From Myxococcales bacterium (GTDB lineage: Bacteria > Myxococcota_A > Polyangia > Nannocystales > Nannocystaceae), in NCBI GenBank assembly GCA_020633315.1, contig JACKDV010000020.1, positions 105,730-169,729 on the forward strand: a stretch of DNA of 64,000 nucleotides. Reading direction: 5' to 3'. The notes beneath the pieces are model-generated. The model was not told where the DNA came from. It saw only the letters and a program-made list of their open reading frames with translations, and searched no databases. This document shows positions 19,111-27,604 of this stretch, one piece after another (the first letter of the stretch is position 1; each line of letters opens with the position of its first letter). The translations under genes were made by a program, and so were the position numbers.

Positions 19111-20676
19111 GTGGTACCCCAAGACGACGACGATCCCAAGGGCCTGACTCGACGCCGCACCCTCAAGGGCATGGGTGCCGTGCTCGGAGCCGCGGCGGTC
19201 GGCTGCGGTGACGACGGCTCCGGAGACGGAGTCGCGGAGGGCAGCAGCGGCAGCTCGGACGGCAGCGGCGGTGGCTCGACCATGGGCGCGGCCGAGTCCA
19301 CGAGCTCGGCCGGCAGCGGCGAGGGCAGCACGGGCCTGGACGAGAGCGGCTCCGAGAGCACGGGCGAGCCGGTGGAGGACTGCGGCTCGGGCACCATGGG
19401 CCTGTCCCCCGAGGAGCTGCTCGCCGAGATCGACACCATCGTCGTCGTGATGATGGAGAACCGCTCCTTCGATCACTACTTCGGCTCGGCCACCTTCCTC
19501 GAGGGGCTCGGGGTCGACGGCCTCACCGGTCGCGAGACCAACCCGCGCCTCGACGGCACGGCGGTGCCGGTGTTCGCCATGACCAACCTGCAGCCGGCCG
19601 ATCCGCCGCACGACTGGGCCTCGTGCCACCTGCAGTGGAACATCGGGGGCAACGACGGCTTCGTGCGCGAGCACGAGATGGAGCACCCCGGCTCCTACGA
19701 CGAGGTGATGGGCTACTACGTGCGGGCCCAGCTCCCGGTGCTCTACGCCCTCGCCGACAACTACACCCTGTGCGACCAGTGGTACTGCTCGGTGATGGGC
19801 CCCACCTGGCCCAACCGCTTCTACCTGCACGCGGCCAGCTCCAACGGCCAGACGGGCAACTCGCCCGAGTCGGGCCTCACCACCTTCTGGGACGTGCTGG
19901 CCGACTCGGGGATCACCGCCTCCAACTACTACTCCGACCTCGCGTGGATCTGGGGCGCGCTGGTCAACCCGCTCACGCCCTTCACCCACTCGCTCGACGA
20001 GTTCTTCTCCGAGGCGCAGGCCGGCACCCTGCCGCAGTACGTGGTGCTCGATCCCAACTTCGGCATCCTGCCCGGGGGCGAGGGCGGCAACGACGACCAC
20101 CCCTCGCACGACATCACCTTCGGCCAGATCTTCCTGGGCAGCGTGTACCAGGCGCTGGCCAGCAGCCCGCAGTGGGAGCGCTGCCTGCTCATCATCACCT
20201 ACGACGAGCACGGCGGCTTCTTCGATCACCGGAGCCCCGGCACCCGGCCCGACGAGCGCCGCGAGTTCCAGCAGCTCGGCTTCCGCGTGCCCTCGCTGGT
20301 GATCGGCCCCCACGTGCGCCGCGGCTGCGTCGACAGCACCGTGCTCGACCACGTCTCGGTGATCTCCACCGCCACCCGCCGCTTCGGCGTGCCCGCGCTC
20401 AACGATCGCGTCACCCAGACCCCCGACGTCTCGAGCGCGATCAACCCCGAGTACCTCGGCAACCCGCAGCCGCCCGCGCCCATCCCCATGATGTCGGTCT
20501 CGGTCTCCGAGCTGCTGAGCAAGCGCGGCACCGGCCAGGAGGAGCTCATGGCCATGGTGCGCTCGGGCGAGCTCCCGCTGCCCGCCGATCGCCGCCACGA
20601 CAACGCCAGCCACGAGGTGGCGCTGCGCCTGCTCGACCACGCCAGCCGCCTGGGCGTGGTCAAGCTGCGGCCGTAG
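19111..20676 (+). CDS. Exported phosphoesterase family protein (phospholipase C/acid phosphatase type)
   Basis: 521 residues. The N-terminus LTRRRTLKGMGAVLGAAAVGCG resembles a twin-arginine signal that also ends in a lipobox-like Cys. A Gly/Ser/Thr/Glu linker runs to about 95. The catalytic domain has the family hallmark TIVVVMMENRSFDHYFGS (about 110-127), then HDWASCH, ADNYTLCDQWYCSVMGPTWPNR, YDEHGGFFDH and RVPSLVIGPHVRRG. These match the phosphoesterase family (non-haemolytic phospholipase C, AcpA), whose Asn/Glu and Asp/His residues bind metal and substrate. It probably hydrolyses phosphate esters outside the cytoplasm. GTG 19111 is the only sensible start, and its Shine-Dalgarno is weak. 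Confidence 0.88.
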   Translation: MVPQDDDDPKGLTRRRTLKGMGAVLGAAAVGCGDDGSGDGVAEGSSGSSDGSGGGSTMGAAESTSSAGSGEGSTGLDESGSESTGEPVEDCGSGTMGLSPEELLAEIDTIVVVMMENRSFDHYFGSATFLEGLGVDGLTGRETNPRLDGTAVPVFAMTNLQPADPPHDWASCHLQWNIGGNDGFVREHEMEHPGSYDEVMGYYVRAQLPVLYALADNYTLCDQWYCSVMGPTWPNRFYLHAASSNGQTGNSPESGLTTFWDVLADSGITASNYYSDLAWIWGALVNPLTPFTHSLDEFFSEAQAGTLPQYVVLDPNFGILPGGEGGNDDHPSHDITFGQIFLGSVYQALASSPQWERCLLIITYDEHGGFFDHRSPGTRPDERREFQQLGFRVPSLVIGPHVRRGCVDSTVLDHVSVISTATRRFGVPALNDRVTQTPDVSSAINPEYLGNPQPPAPIPMMSVSVSELLSKRGTGQEELMAMVRSGELPLPADRRHDNASHEVALRLLDHASRLGVVKLRP

Positions 20677-20704
20677 CGGCCCGCGAATCGGCTACCCTGG
20701 GGCC

Positions 20705-22189
20705 GTGCTCCGCACCCCCGATCAGTACGTCCGCAGCCTCCAGGCGCGGAGCCTGGTGCTCTACGTCGACGGCGAGCGCGTGGCCGACCCCACCGTGCAC
20801 CCGCGGGTGCGGCCGGCCATCAACGCGGTGGCGGCCACCTACGCGCTGGCCCACGACCCCCGCACCCGCGAGCTGGCCACCGCCCAAAGCGAGCTCACGG
20901 GCGCGCGGGTCAACCGCTTCACCCACCTGTTCGCGCAGCCCGAGGACCTGCGGCGCAAGCTCGAGCTGCAGCGCGTGCTGGGGCGCCTGACCGGCACCTG
21001 CTTCCAGCGCTGCGTGGGCATGGACGGGATCAACTCCCTGTTCATCGCCACCTTCGAGGCCGGCGGCGAGCACCACGAGCGCTTCGTGCGGTGGCTTCGG
21101 CAGGTGCAGCGTGACGACGAGGTGATCGACGGGGCCATGACCGACCCCAAGGGCAATCGCAACCAGCGGCCGCCCCAGCAGCCCGAGCACTACCTGCGGG
21201 TGGTGGAGCGGCGCCCCGACGGCCTCGTGCTGCGCGGGGCCAAGATCCACCAGACCGGCGCCGCCAACTCGCACCAGATCCTCGTGATGCCCGGCATGGC
21301 CATGCGCCCCGGCGAGGAGGACTTCGCGGTGGCGGCCGCCATGCCCGTGGACGCGCCCGGGGTCACCATGGTGCTCGGCCGCCAGCCCTCCGACGAGCGC
21401 AAGGGCGGCCCCGATGCCGGCAACGCGCTCTACGGCGGCCAGGAGGTGGTGATCCTCTTCGACGACGTGCTCGTGCCCTGGGAGCGGGTGTTCCTCGACG
21501 GCCAGCTGCCTGCCTGCACCACCCTGGTGGAGGCCTTCGCCGGCTTCCACCGCGCCAGCTACGGCGGCTGCAAGCCGGGCAACCTCGACGTGCTGATCGG
21601 CGCCGCCGCCCTGCTCGCCGACGAGCACGGGGTGCGCCGGGCCTCGCACGTGCGCGACAAGCTGGTCGAGATGGCGCACCTGGGCGAGACGATCCACGGC
21701 CTGGGCCTGGGCGCGAGCAGCAAGGCCACGCGACACGAGAGCGGCGTGCACCAGGTGGACCCCCTGCTCGCCAACGTGTGCAAGCACCACGTGACGCGGC
21801 TGCCCTACGAGGTGGTGCGCCTGGCCGAGGACATCGCAGGCGGGCTGATGGCCACCATGCCCTCGCTCGCCGACCTCGAGCACCCCGAGATCGGCCCGGC
21901 GCTGCGCACCGTGGTGGGCAGCGACGAGCGAGCCCGGGCGCTGCGGCTGGTGGAGTACATGAGCTACGGCGCGGGCTCGGTGCCGCTGCGCATCGAGTGC
22001 ATGCACGGCGCGGGCTCGCCCCAGGCCCAGCGGATCGTGCTCGAGCGACGCATCGACTGGGCCCGGCGGGTCGACGCCGCCCGGCGGCTCGCCGGGCTGC
22101 CCGCCCGCGAGGGCGACGACGCGGACGACCGCCGCCTCGACCACCAGATCGCCGCCGCGGGCCAGCCCGAGGCCGCCGCGACCAAGTGA
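20705..22189 (+). CDS. abfD: 4-hydroxybutyryl-CoA dehydratase / vinylacetyl-CoA isomerase homologue
   Basis: 494 residues, the length of AbfD. All four ligands of the catalytic [4Fe-4S] cluster are visible: Cys99 and Cys103 in GTCFQRCVGMDG, and His282 and Cys289 in FHRASYGGCKPG, matching C99, C103, H292 and C299 of the Clostridium aminobutyricum enzyme, with the neighbouring catalytic Tyr286 and Lys290 also kept. The FAD fold is of the 4-hydroxyphenylacetate hydroxylase / acyl-CoA dehydrogenase type (AKIHQTGAANSH, YGGQEVVILFDDVLVPWER). The enzyme dehydrates 4-hydroxybutyryl-CoA to crotonyl-CoA. No CoA-transferase or 4-hydroxybutyrate dehydrogenase gene is adjacent. GTG 20705 starts 28 bp after the phosphoesterase stop. 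Confidence 0.88.
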   Translation: MLRTPDQYVRSLQARSLVLYVDGERVADPTVHPRVRPAINAVAATYALAHDPRTRELATAQSELTGARVNRFTHLFAQPEDLRRKLELQRVLGRLTGTCFQRCVGMDGINSLFIATFEAGGEHHERFVRWLRQVQRDDEVIDGAMTDPKGNRNQRPPQQPEHYLRVVERRPDGLVLRGAKIHQTGAANSHQILVMPGMAMRPGEEDFAVAAAMPVDAPGVTMVLGRQPSDERKGGPDAGNALYGGQEVVILFDDVLVPWERVFLDGQLPACTTLVEAFAGFHRASYGGCKPGNLDVLIGAAALLADEHGVRRASHVRDKLVEMAHLGETIHGLGLGASSKATRHESGVHQVDPLLANVCKHHVTRLPYEVVRLAEDIAGGLMATMPSLADLEHPEIGPALRTVVGSDERARALRLVEYMSYGAGSVPLRIECMHGAGSPQAQRIVLERRIDWARRVDAARRLAGLPAREGDDADDRRLDHQIAAAGQPEAAATK

Positions 22190-22276
22190 GGTCGCGGCCG
22201 AGCCGAGCCCCGCGACCGACCCGGCCGCAAACTCTTCGCCCGTCGACCCCGCCGCGCCCCGCATACTGGCTCGGCC

Positions 22277-22942
22277 ATGAGCCCATGCGTCCGTGAGGTC
22301 ATGAGCCCCGACTTGGTCTGCCTGGCTCCCGGCGATCGTGCCATCGAGGCGCTGCGCTACCTGCTGTCACTCAACATCCAGGTCGCCCCGGTGCTCGACG
22401 CGAAGCGGCGCCCCGTGGGCATGCTCGCGCTCTCCGACCTCATCGATCTTCGCCCCGAGGAGCGGGTGTCCGATCGCATGTCCTCGCCGGTGCGCAGCGT
22501 GATGGCCGAGGCCGACCTGGCCGTCGCCCGCGAGGCCATGGCCGACTCCGGCTTCCACCACCTCGCGGTGACCGACGCCGAGGGCCACGCGGTGGGCTTC
22601 GTCTCCGCCGTCGACCTGCTGCGCGCCGAGCTGGGCCGTCCCCCCCACCACCCCTCGCTGGCGCCCTTCCACGATCCGCGGCGAGGCCTGCCGTGGGTCG
22701 ACGCCGGCCCCTTCGCGGCCGCGACCGCAGCCGAGCTCCCCTCGGCCCCCGGTCACCTCGTGCTGCTCGCCGGCTCGCGGATCGCCTGGGTCGAGAGCTG
22801 TCACGACCTCCACCACCGCGCCCACGACCTACTCCAGCATCCGCCGGCCCGCGTGGTGCTCTTCCTCGACGGCGGCCCGCTGCGCATCCGCTACGCGGTG
22901 CTCGACGAAGGCCATCACCGGGTGCTCGGCGCCAAGGGCTGA
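22277..22942 (+). CDS. CBS-pair domain protein
   Basis: 221 residues. Two CBS motifs are visible: VREVMSPDLVCLAPGDRAIE to VGMLALSDLIDL (about 5-57) and VSDRMSSPVRSVMAEADLAV to AVGFVSAVDLLRAEL (about 63-115). A roughly 100-residue C-terminal region without recognised domain follows. CBS pairs bind adenosine nucleotides and act as energy or ionic sensors. The C-terminal part (RVVLFLDGGPLRIRYAVLDE) looks like a beta-sandwich. It lies 87 bp behind abfD in the same direction and may be co-transcribed. Confidence 0.85.
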   Translation: MSPCVREVMSPDLVCLAPGDRAIEALRYLLSLNIQVAPVLDAKRRPVGMLALSDLIDLRPEERVSDRMSSPVRSVMAEADLAVAREAMADSGFHHLAVTDAEGHAVGFVSAVDLLRAELGRPPHHPSLAPFHDPRRGLPWVDAGPFAAATAAELPSAPGHLVLLAGSRIAWVESCHDLHHRAHDLLQHPPARVVLFLDGGPLRIRYAVLDEGHHRVLGAKG

Positions 22943-22962
22943 GCCCCTTCGCGTGCGCGACC

Positions 22963-23193
22963 TCAGGGAAGCACCAGCAGCGAGGTCTGCTGCCCCTGCG
23001 GCAGCTCGGCGCGCAGCCGGGCCAGGTCCTCGTCCGAGAGCGCCATGCAGCCCAGGGTCCAGTCGCGCTCGCTGCCACCGCCGTGGATCAGCACCTCGCC
23101 GCCCAGCTCGGTCTGCTGGGGCGGGACCTCGTCGCGGGCCAGCGGCTCGAGCAGCTCGCGCGCCGCGTCGGGAGGCTCCGTGCACGGCCTTGC
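22963..23193 (-). pseudogene. Remnant of an L,D-transpeptidase (YkuD) gene, C-terminal part only
   Basis: Reading the minus strand from 23193, an open frame of 77 codons including stop encodes the end of a YkuD domain: TELGGEVLIHGGGSERDW then TLGCMALSDEDLARL, with the diagnostic HG, the catalytic Cys in the LGC motif, and a normal C-terminus LLVLP-stop. An in-frame TAG at 23194-23196 closes the upstream side, and no upstream frame continues the domain. The substrate-binding first half is missing and no good start codon precedes the fragment. It lies between the CBS and NlpC genes, antisense to both, and is too short and too intact at its end to be chance. Confidence 0.75.
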
Positions 23194-23355
23194 CTACGCA
23201 CGTCTCGCCCGTTTCGGTCCGCGGCCGGGCCGAGGGCGCTGCTACCCTTGGGGCCTGCCCGTGACGCCCACGCCACGCACCCTGGCGTCCGTCGTGGGAG
23301 CCCCGCGCCCCGGGCTCCGCGCGGCCGTGCATCCACCTTGCCCCGGAGCGCGGGC

Positions 23356-24282
23356 ATGAACGCGCTGGAGGCCGCCCGCCGCGTGGAGGCGGTGCTCGAC
23401 GAGGTCCGTCGCTCGCAGCAGGAGCGCCACGGCTGGACCCACGTGGAGATCAACGTCGAGGTCCACGCGGCGGCCCAGCGCGTGGTGCTGCACGGCGAGG
23501 TGGTGGTCGATCGGATCCGTCGTCGCCTCGCCCGTAGCCTGCAGGAGGTGCTGCCCGGCTGGGCCATCGACATCGCCAGCCTGCGCACCATGGAGGGCGG
23601 CACCTGGCACGCCCTGCCGCGCTCGCTGACCGAGCTGCTCGGGGCGCGGCCGGGCCCGGGGGTCGCGGGGCCCAGCGTGGAGCTGCGCCAGCAGGACGGC
23701 CCGGTGCAGAGCCTGGCCAAGGGCGAGGGCGGCGACGCCAACGTGGTGCGCTGCCGCGACGGCACCGTGGGCTGGCTGCCCGGGCCGCTGGGGCCGCGCG
23801 CCTCCCCGCCGCGCCTGTCCATGCCCTGGTGCGAGCGCCCGGCCCCGCTGGTGCGCGCGACCTCGGCCTGGCTCGACGTGCCCTACAAGCTCGGAGGCAT
23901 CACCGACGCGGGGATCGACTGCTCGGCCCTGGTGCAGCGGCTGGCCGCCGACGTGCTCGGCGTGACCCTGCCGCGCCACTCGAGCGACCAGCTCCAGCTC
24001 GGCCCGCGCGAGGGCCCCGGCCTCGAGCCGGGCGATCTGCTGTTCGTGTGGAACGACCAGGAGGCGCGCTGCCACGTGGGGATCGGCACCGGCCTCACCG
24101 TGGTGCACGCCTCGCGCTCGCGCAGCACGGTGGTCGCCGACCCGATCTCGGCCTTCCTTCGCCAGGCGCAGAGGGTGATGCACGTGACCTTCGGCGACGT
24201 GGTCGCCTTCGGGCAGCAGGTGGCGGGCGCCGCCTCGCTGGTCGCGGCCGGCTTCGAGCTCGGCCGCGAGCCGCCGTCGTGA
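23356..24282 (+). CDS. NlpC/P60-family cell-wall peptidase
   Basis: 308 residues. The N-terminal third (1-85) is an alpha/beta region of unknown fold. An SH3b-like segment (about 105-145, GPVQSLAKG to GTVGWLP) precedes the NlpC/P60 domain (about 163-285), which has YKLGGITDAGIDCSALVQR with nucleophile Cys189, then GDLLFVW, CHVGIG with His240, and VVHAS. Such enzymes cleave the D-Glu/diaminopimelate bond or related bonds in peptidoglycan stem peptides. No signal peptide is seen, so action may be on recycled or imported muropeptides. It sits next to the broken L,D-transpeptidase gene, suggesting a former cell-wall locus. Confidence 0.85.
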   Translation: MNALEAARRVEAVLDEVRRSQQERHGWTHVEINVEVHAAAQRVVLHGEVVVDRIRRRLARSLQEVLPGWAIDIASLRTMEGGTWHALPRSLTELLGARPGPGVAGPSVELRQQDGPVQSLAKGEGGDANVVRCRDGTVGWLPGPLGPRASPPRLSMPWCERPAPLVRATSAWLDVPYKLGGITDAGIDCSALVQRLAADVLGVTLPRHSSDQLQLGPREGPGLEPGDLLFVWNDQEARCHVGIGTGLTVVHASRSRSTVVADPISAFLRQAQRVMHVTFGDVVAFGQQVAGAASLVAAGFELGREPPS

Positions 24283-24315
24283 ACCAACCGCCGCCCCACG
24301 TCACTCGAAGGAACG

Positions 24316-25376
24316 ATGCGGAGCCCCACTGTCCACGAGGACCCACGCCCGGCGCGGGATCGCCCTTCGATGGCCCGAGCCGTGGCGCTCGCGCTCGCCT
24401 GGGCCCCGGCCTGCACCGTGGCCGACCCCCTGCCCGGCTTCGGCGGGGGCGGCGGCTCGGTGGGCGTGACCCTCGGCCCCGCCTCGGAGGACAGCGGCGA
24501 CGGCAGCGACACGGGCGGCGACGAGACCGACGACGGCAGCGGCACGGGTGACGACGACGGCACGGGCATCGAGCCCCCCGCCTGCAGCGCGCCCGACCTG
24601 CTGGTGGTGCTCGATCGCACCGGCACGATGTACCTCGACCCCGCGGGCAACGTGCCGGCCGCGGTGGAGCAGTCGCGCTGGGCGATCGCGGTGGGAGCCC
24701 TCGAGCAGGTGGTGCAGGCGCTCGACGGCGAGGGCACGCCGCTCGATCAGACGGTGCGCTTCGGCCTCGAGCTGTTCCCGCAGCACCACCCCGATTGCAG
24801 CACCGTGGAGGAGTCGATCGCCGGCGTGTTCCCGCTCAACCCCACCTGCCAGGGACCCGAGCTGCTGGTCGAGCCCGCGCTGGGCACCGGCGCGAGCGTG
24901 GCCGGGCAGATCGACGCGAGCACCGGCGAGCTGTGCGAGTCCACCCCGCTGCGGCTGGCGATCGAGGGAGCTGGCTGGCGCCTCTCGCCAGCCCCGACCA
25001 CGAGCAGCTCGTCCTGCTGGTCACCGACGGCGTCGACACCGACTCGTTCTGCTCGAGCGAGTCCGTCGACGGCTACCCCGACTCGCTGGTCGCGGTGCAG
25101 CAGCTCCAGGCCCAGGGCGTGGGCACCCTCATCCTCGGCGTGGGCACCGGCTTCGGCACCACCGGCAGCGTGCACCAGGCGATGAACGACTTCGCCTGCG
25201 CCGGCGGCATGGCGCCCGATCCCGAGCTCAACTGCGTGCCCGGGGCCATGGGCCTGGTGGCGGTGCCCGGCCTGGCGCAGGCGCTGTACTTCTCGGCGGG
25301 TGACAGCGCCGCGCTCGTCGATCGGCTCGTGCTCACCACCGAGCAGGTCTGCTGCGGCTGCGTGCCCGTGGGCTGA
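24316..25376 (+). pseudogene. VWA-like lipoprotein interrupted by one frameshift
   Basis: The gene starts at ATG 24316 behind GAAGGA. Residues 1-35 end in a lipobox-like APAC, followed by a Gly/Asp/Thr linker, then a VWA-type domain beginning APDLLVVLDRTGTMYLD (a DxTGT variant of the MIDAS DxSxS). The frame reads well to LRLAIEG at about 24969; the matching continuation SWLAPLASPDHEQLVLLVTDG is in the -1 frame from 24969 to the stop at 25376, ending VCCGCVPVG. Either one base is missing in the GAGGGAG run or the gene is inactive. No slippery heptamer for programmed frameshifting is evident. Downstream motifs (VTDGVDTDSF, LILGVGTGFG) are well preserved, favouring a recent event or a sequencing error. 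Confidence 0.8.
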
Positions 25377-25457
25377 GGGGCGAGCCTTCGAACGGGGACG
25401 ACGCGGCGCTGTCCCAGCTCGAGGTGGAAGAAGCAGCCCAAGTCGCGCGGGCCCGGC

Positions 25458-26663
25458 TCAGAACATCTCGCGCATCCACGGCGAGGGACCGGCCGTCATC
25501 GCGTCGGCCCGCGCCATCGCGTCGCCCGGCCCGTGGGCGTGGCCGAGCTGGGCCAGCACCGGCAGCGAGCAGAAGCCGGTGGCCCACGCCGCGAGGCCGC
25601 GGGCCGACAGCCGCAGCGTGCCCGCGCCGCCGCGTCGCAGCCGTCCCTGCCCGCCCTCCACCTCCAGCCGCCAGTCGCCCGCCTGCTGCGGCAGCACCTC
25701 GTCGTGCAGGTGCAGATCGACCGAGCCCGCCACGCCCGGCCCGTAGCCGCGGCCCCGAAGCAGGCCCTCCACGTCGGTCACCCGCACCAGCCAGCTCTCG
25801 AGCTGCTCCATGCGAAAGCGCGGATCGGGGTGGCACAGGTACATCGGATCGTGGGGCGCCGTGGGCAGCTCGATGCGCTCGACCATCGTGCCCAGGTCGG
25901 CCAGGAACCCCCACAGCCGCCGCCACGCCGCGGGGCTGCGGGCGCAGGCGTCGGTCACCTCCACCCGGTGGCGGAAGCTCCCCTGCGGCGGGTGCTTGCG
26001 ATAGTAGAGATAGCCGGCCAGCCCCTCCTCGTCGTGCACCACCACGCCGTGGGCCGGGATCCCGAAGCGCAGGTCTCGAAGCCGCGGCCAGATGTAGCGC
26101 CCGCGCTGCAGGTGGCCCGGGTGGTGCAGGGCCTGCGCGTGGTAGAGCGCCTCCACGGCCGGGCGGTCGTCGACCGTCGCCTGGCAGAGCCGCAGCGAGC
26201 CCTCGTCCCTCGCCGCCCAGGTGCCGATCTCGGGGGGCGTGAGCGTGGCCAGGTAGCGGGCGCCCGCGCACTCGTAGCCCACGCGGCGATACAGCGACCA
26301 CGTGGAGGCGTAGAGCCCCGACAGCGGGAAGCCGCGCTCGCGCGTCTCCTGCAGCACGTGGCGCATGAGCGTGGTGGCCACGCCGCGGCGCAGGCGATCG
26401 CTTCGCACCCCCACTCCCGCCACGCCCATCAGCGGCAGCACCCGACCGCCGAAGCTCTGCCCCATGGGGATGAGCCCCAGCCCGCCCCAGATCTCGCCGC
26501 CCTCGTGCACCACCCGCAGCTCCTCGTGCCCGATGGCATCGATCCACATGGTGTCGGTGCTCGAGGGGATCCCGAAGGCATGGGCCAGCAGCGCCACCTG
26601 CTCGGCGCGCTGATCCTCGGTGGGCAGGCCATAGTCGAGCGAGCTCGGGGCGTGGGGCGTCAT
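25458..26663 (-). CDS. Eis-type GNAT N-acetyltransferase
   Basis: 401 residues from ATG 26663, matching the roughly 400 residues of Mycobacterium Eis; a GTG at 26675 would add four. The N-terminal GNAT core has VAGVGVRSDRLRRGVATTLM (acetyl-CoA loop RRGVAT) and GLYASTWSLYRRVGYE. A second GNAT-like domain and an SCP2-like C-terminal domain (PVAGSVDLHLHDE to SARGLAAW) follow, and the chain ends in Phe (WMREMF), as in Eis, where the terminal carboxylate takes part in catalysis. Eis enzymes acetylate amines, including aminoglycosides and peptides; the substrate here is unknown. It is a single gene, convergent with the VWA gene. Confidence 0.85.
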   Translation of the reverse strand: MTPHAPSSLDYGLPTEDQRAEQVALLAHAFGIPSSTDTMWIDAIGHEELRVVHEGGEIWGGLGLIPMGQSFGGRVLPLMGVAGVGVRSDRLRRGVATTLMRHVLQETRERGFPLSGLYASTWSLYRRVGYECAGARYLATLTPPEIGTWAARDEGSLRLCQATVDDRPAVEALYHAQALHHPGHLQRGRYIWPRLRDLRFGIPAHGVVVHDEEGLAGYLYYRKHPPQGSFRHRVEVTDACARSPAAWRRLWGFLADLGTMVERIELPTAPHDPMYLCHPDPRFRMEQLESWLVRVTDVEGLLRGRGYGPGVAGSVDLHLHDEVLPQQAGDWRLEVEGGQGRLRRGGAGTLRLSARGLAAWATGFCSLPVLAQLGHAHGPGDAMARADAMTAGPSPWMREMF

Positions 26664-26748
26664 GGTGGCCCACACGATAGCCTCGGCCCCGGTGGGAGGG
26701 GGAGCCGGCCGCGGGCCGGGGCGCGGGACCGGGGAGCACGGCGTTTGG

Positions 26749-26841
26749 CTACGACCGACTCAGCCTCTGCGCCAGCAGGTCGAAGACCACCCGCACCCGT
26801 CGGCTGGTGCTCACCTCGCGGTGGGCGGCGAGCCGAACGGG
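26749..26841 (-). pseudogene. C-terminal remnant of a LysR-family regulator
   Basis: A minus-strand open frame of 30 codons ending at the TAG 26749-26751 encodes VRLAAHREVSTSRRVRVVFD then LLAQRLSRS. This is the ordinary end of LysR-type regulators (lxxHxDlRrtaRVRaf-DfLaerL). An in-frame TGA (26842-26844) closes it upstream, and no continuation is visible in another frame because a coiled-coil gene follows. The remainder of the regulator appears to have been lost. The Eis-like gene immediately to its left could be a former target. Confidence 0.6.
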
Positions 26842-26899
26842 TCAACGATGACCCCTCGCACGGGACGCCGACCTCGTGCGCACGGATCGGTGCGCCGAG

Positions 26900-27415
26900 T
26901 CAGTCCTCGGTCTGGGTCTCGTCCTTGGCCTCGAGAAGTCCGACGCGAGCATCGACGTCGTACACGCGAGTCTGGAGATCGTCGACGCGGGCTTCCAACC
27001 GGCCGCGCCCCTCGGTGGCCACGGTGGCCGCTCGCTCGAAGAAGCTCAGCCGCTCGTTCATGAGCCCGAGGATCTCGTTGGCCGTGCTGGCATGGCGCTC
27101 CAGGGCTTCGAGGCGCTTGTTGCTCTCGCTCAAGAGCTGATTGGCCGTGGCAGCATGACGCTCGAGCGTCTCGAGACGGTGCTCCACGCCGTCCAGGCGC
27201 TCGTTGGCGACGATTGCATGCTGCTCCAGGCGGTCCAGGCGCTCGTTGGCGACGATTGCATGCTGCTCCAGGCGGTCCAGGCGCTCGTTGGCGACCGTGG
27301 CGTGCTGCTCCAGGCTCCCGAGGCGTCGGTCGTGCGAGTCGAGGAGCGTGCGGTGCTCTCGGAGCTCCTGCTGGATGTCGATCAGGGTGCGCTCGATGGC
27401 TTCGGTGGGGGCCAT
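26900..27415 (-). CDS. Coiled-coil protein with 14-residue tandem repeats
   Basis: 171 residues from ATG 27415 (MAPTEAIERTLIDIQQELRE). Nearly the whole chain is a predicted coiled coil with 14-residue units LDRLEQHAIVANER, two heptads per unit. At DNA level two 42-bp units (27196-27237 and 27238-27279) are identical and their neighbours are degenerate. There is no signal peptide, membrane helix or enzymatic motif. It is probably a structural or oligomerisation protein whose length can change by repeat slippage without loss of frame. An upstream in-frame extension to 27580 has non-coding character and is left out. Confidence 0.72.
   Translation of the reverse strand: MAPTEAIERTLIDIQQELREHRTLLDSHDRRLGSLEQHATVANERLDRLEQHAIVANERLDRLEQHAIVANERLDGVEHRLETLERHAATANQLLSESNKRLEALERHASTANEILGLMNERLSFFERAATVATEGRGRLEARVDDLQTRVYDVDARVGLLEAKDETQTED
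27196..27279. repeat. Two identical 42-bp tandem repeats inside the coiled-coil gene
   Basis: The unit starts GGCGCTCGTTGGCGACGATT and is present in two exact copies, with degenerate copies on both sides. Since 42 is a multiple of 3 and of the 21-base heptad, gain or loss keeps both frame and coiled-coil register. Confidence 0.85.
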
Positions 27416-27604
27416 GCCGCCAACGTAGCCGGAGGAGCGGCAAGGGCAACGGGCCCTGGGTCGGAGTGAGCCAACCTCCAGCGACCCGGGTGAGCGGCGG
27501 GCCGAGCTGCTACGATCGCGAGCATCGTCGCCATCGATCCCCTCCCCGACGCGCTGGAGCACTGGGATGCGCTGCGCCACGCGCTACGACCCGGACCCGC
27601 CGCG

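Noticed and set aside
24960..24975. Programmed -1 ribosomal frameshift in the VWA gene
   Set aside because: There is no slippery heptamer such as XXXYYYZ and no evident downstream pseudoknot; mutation or sequencing error is more likely.
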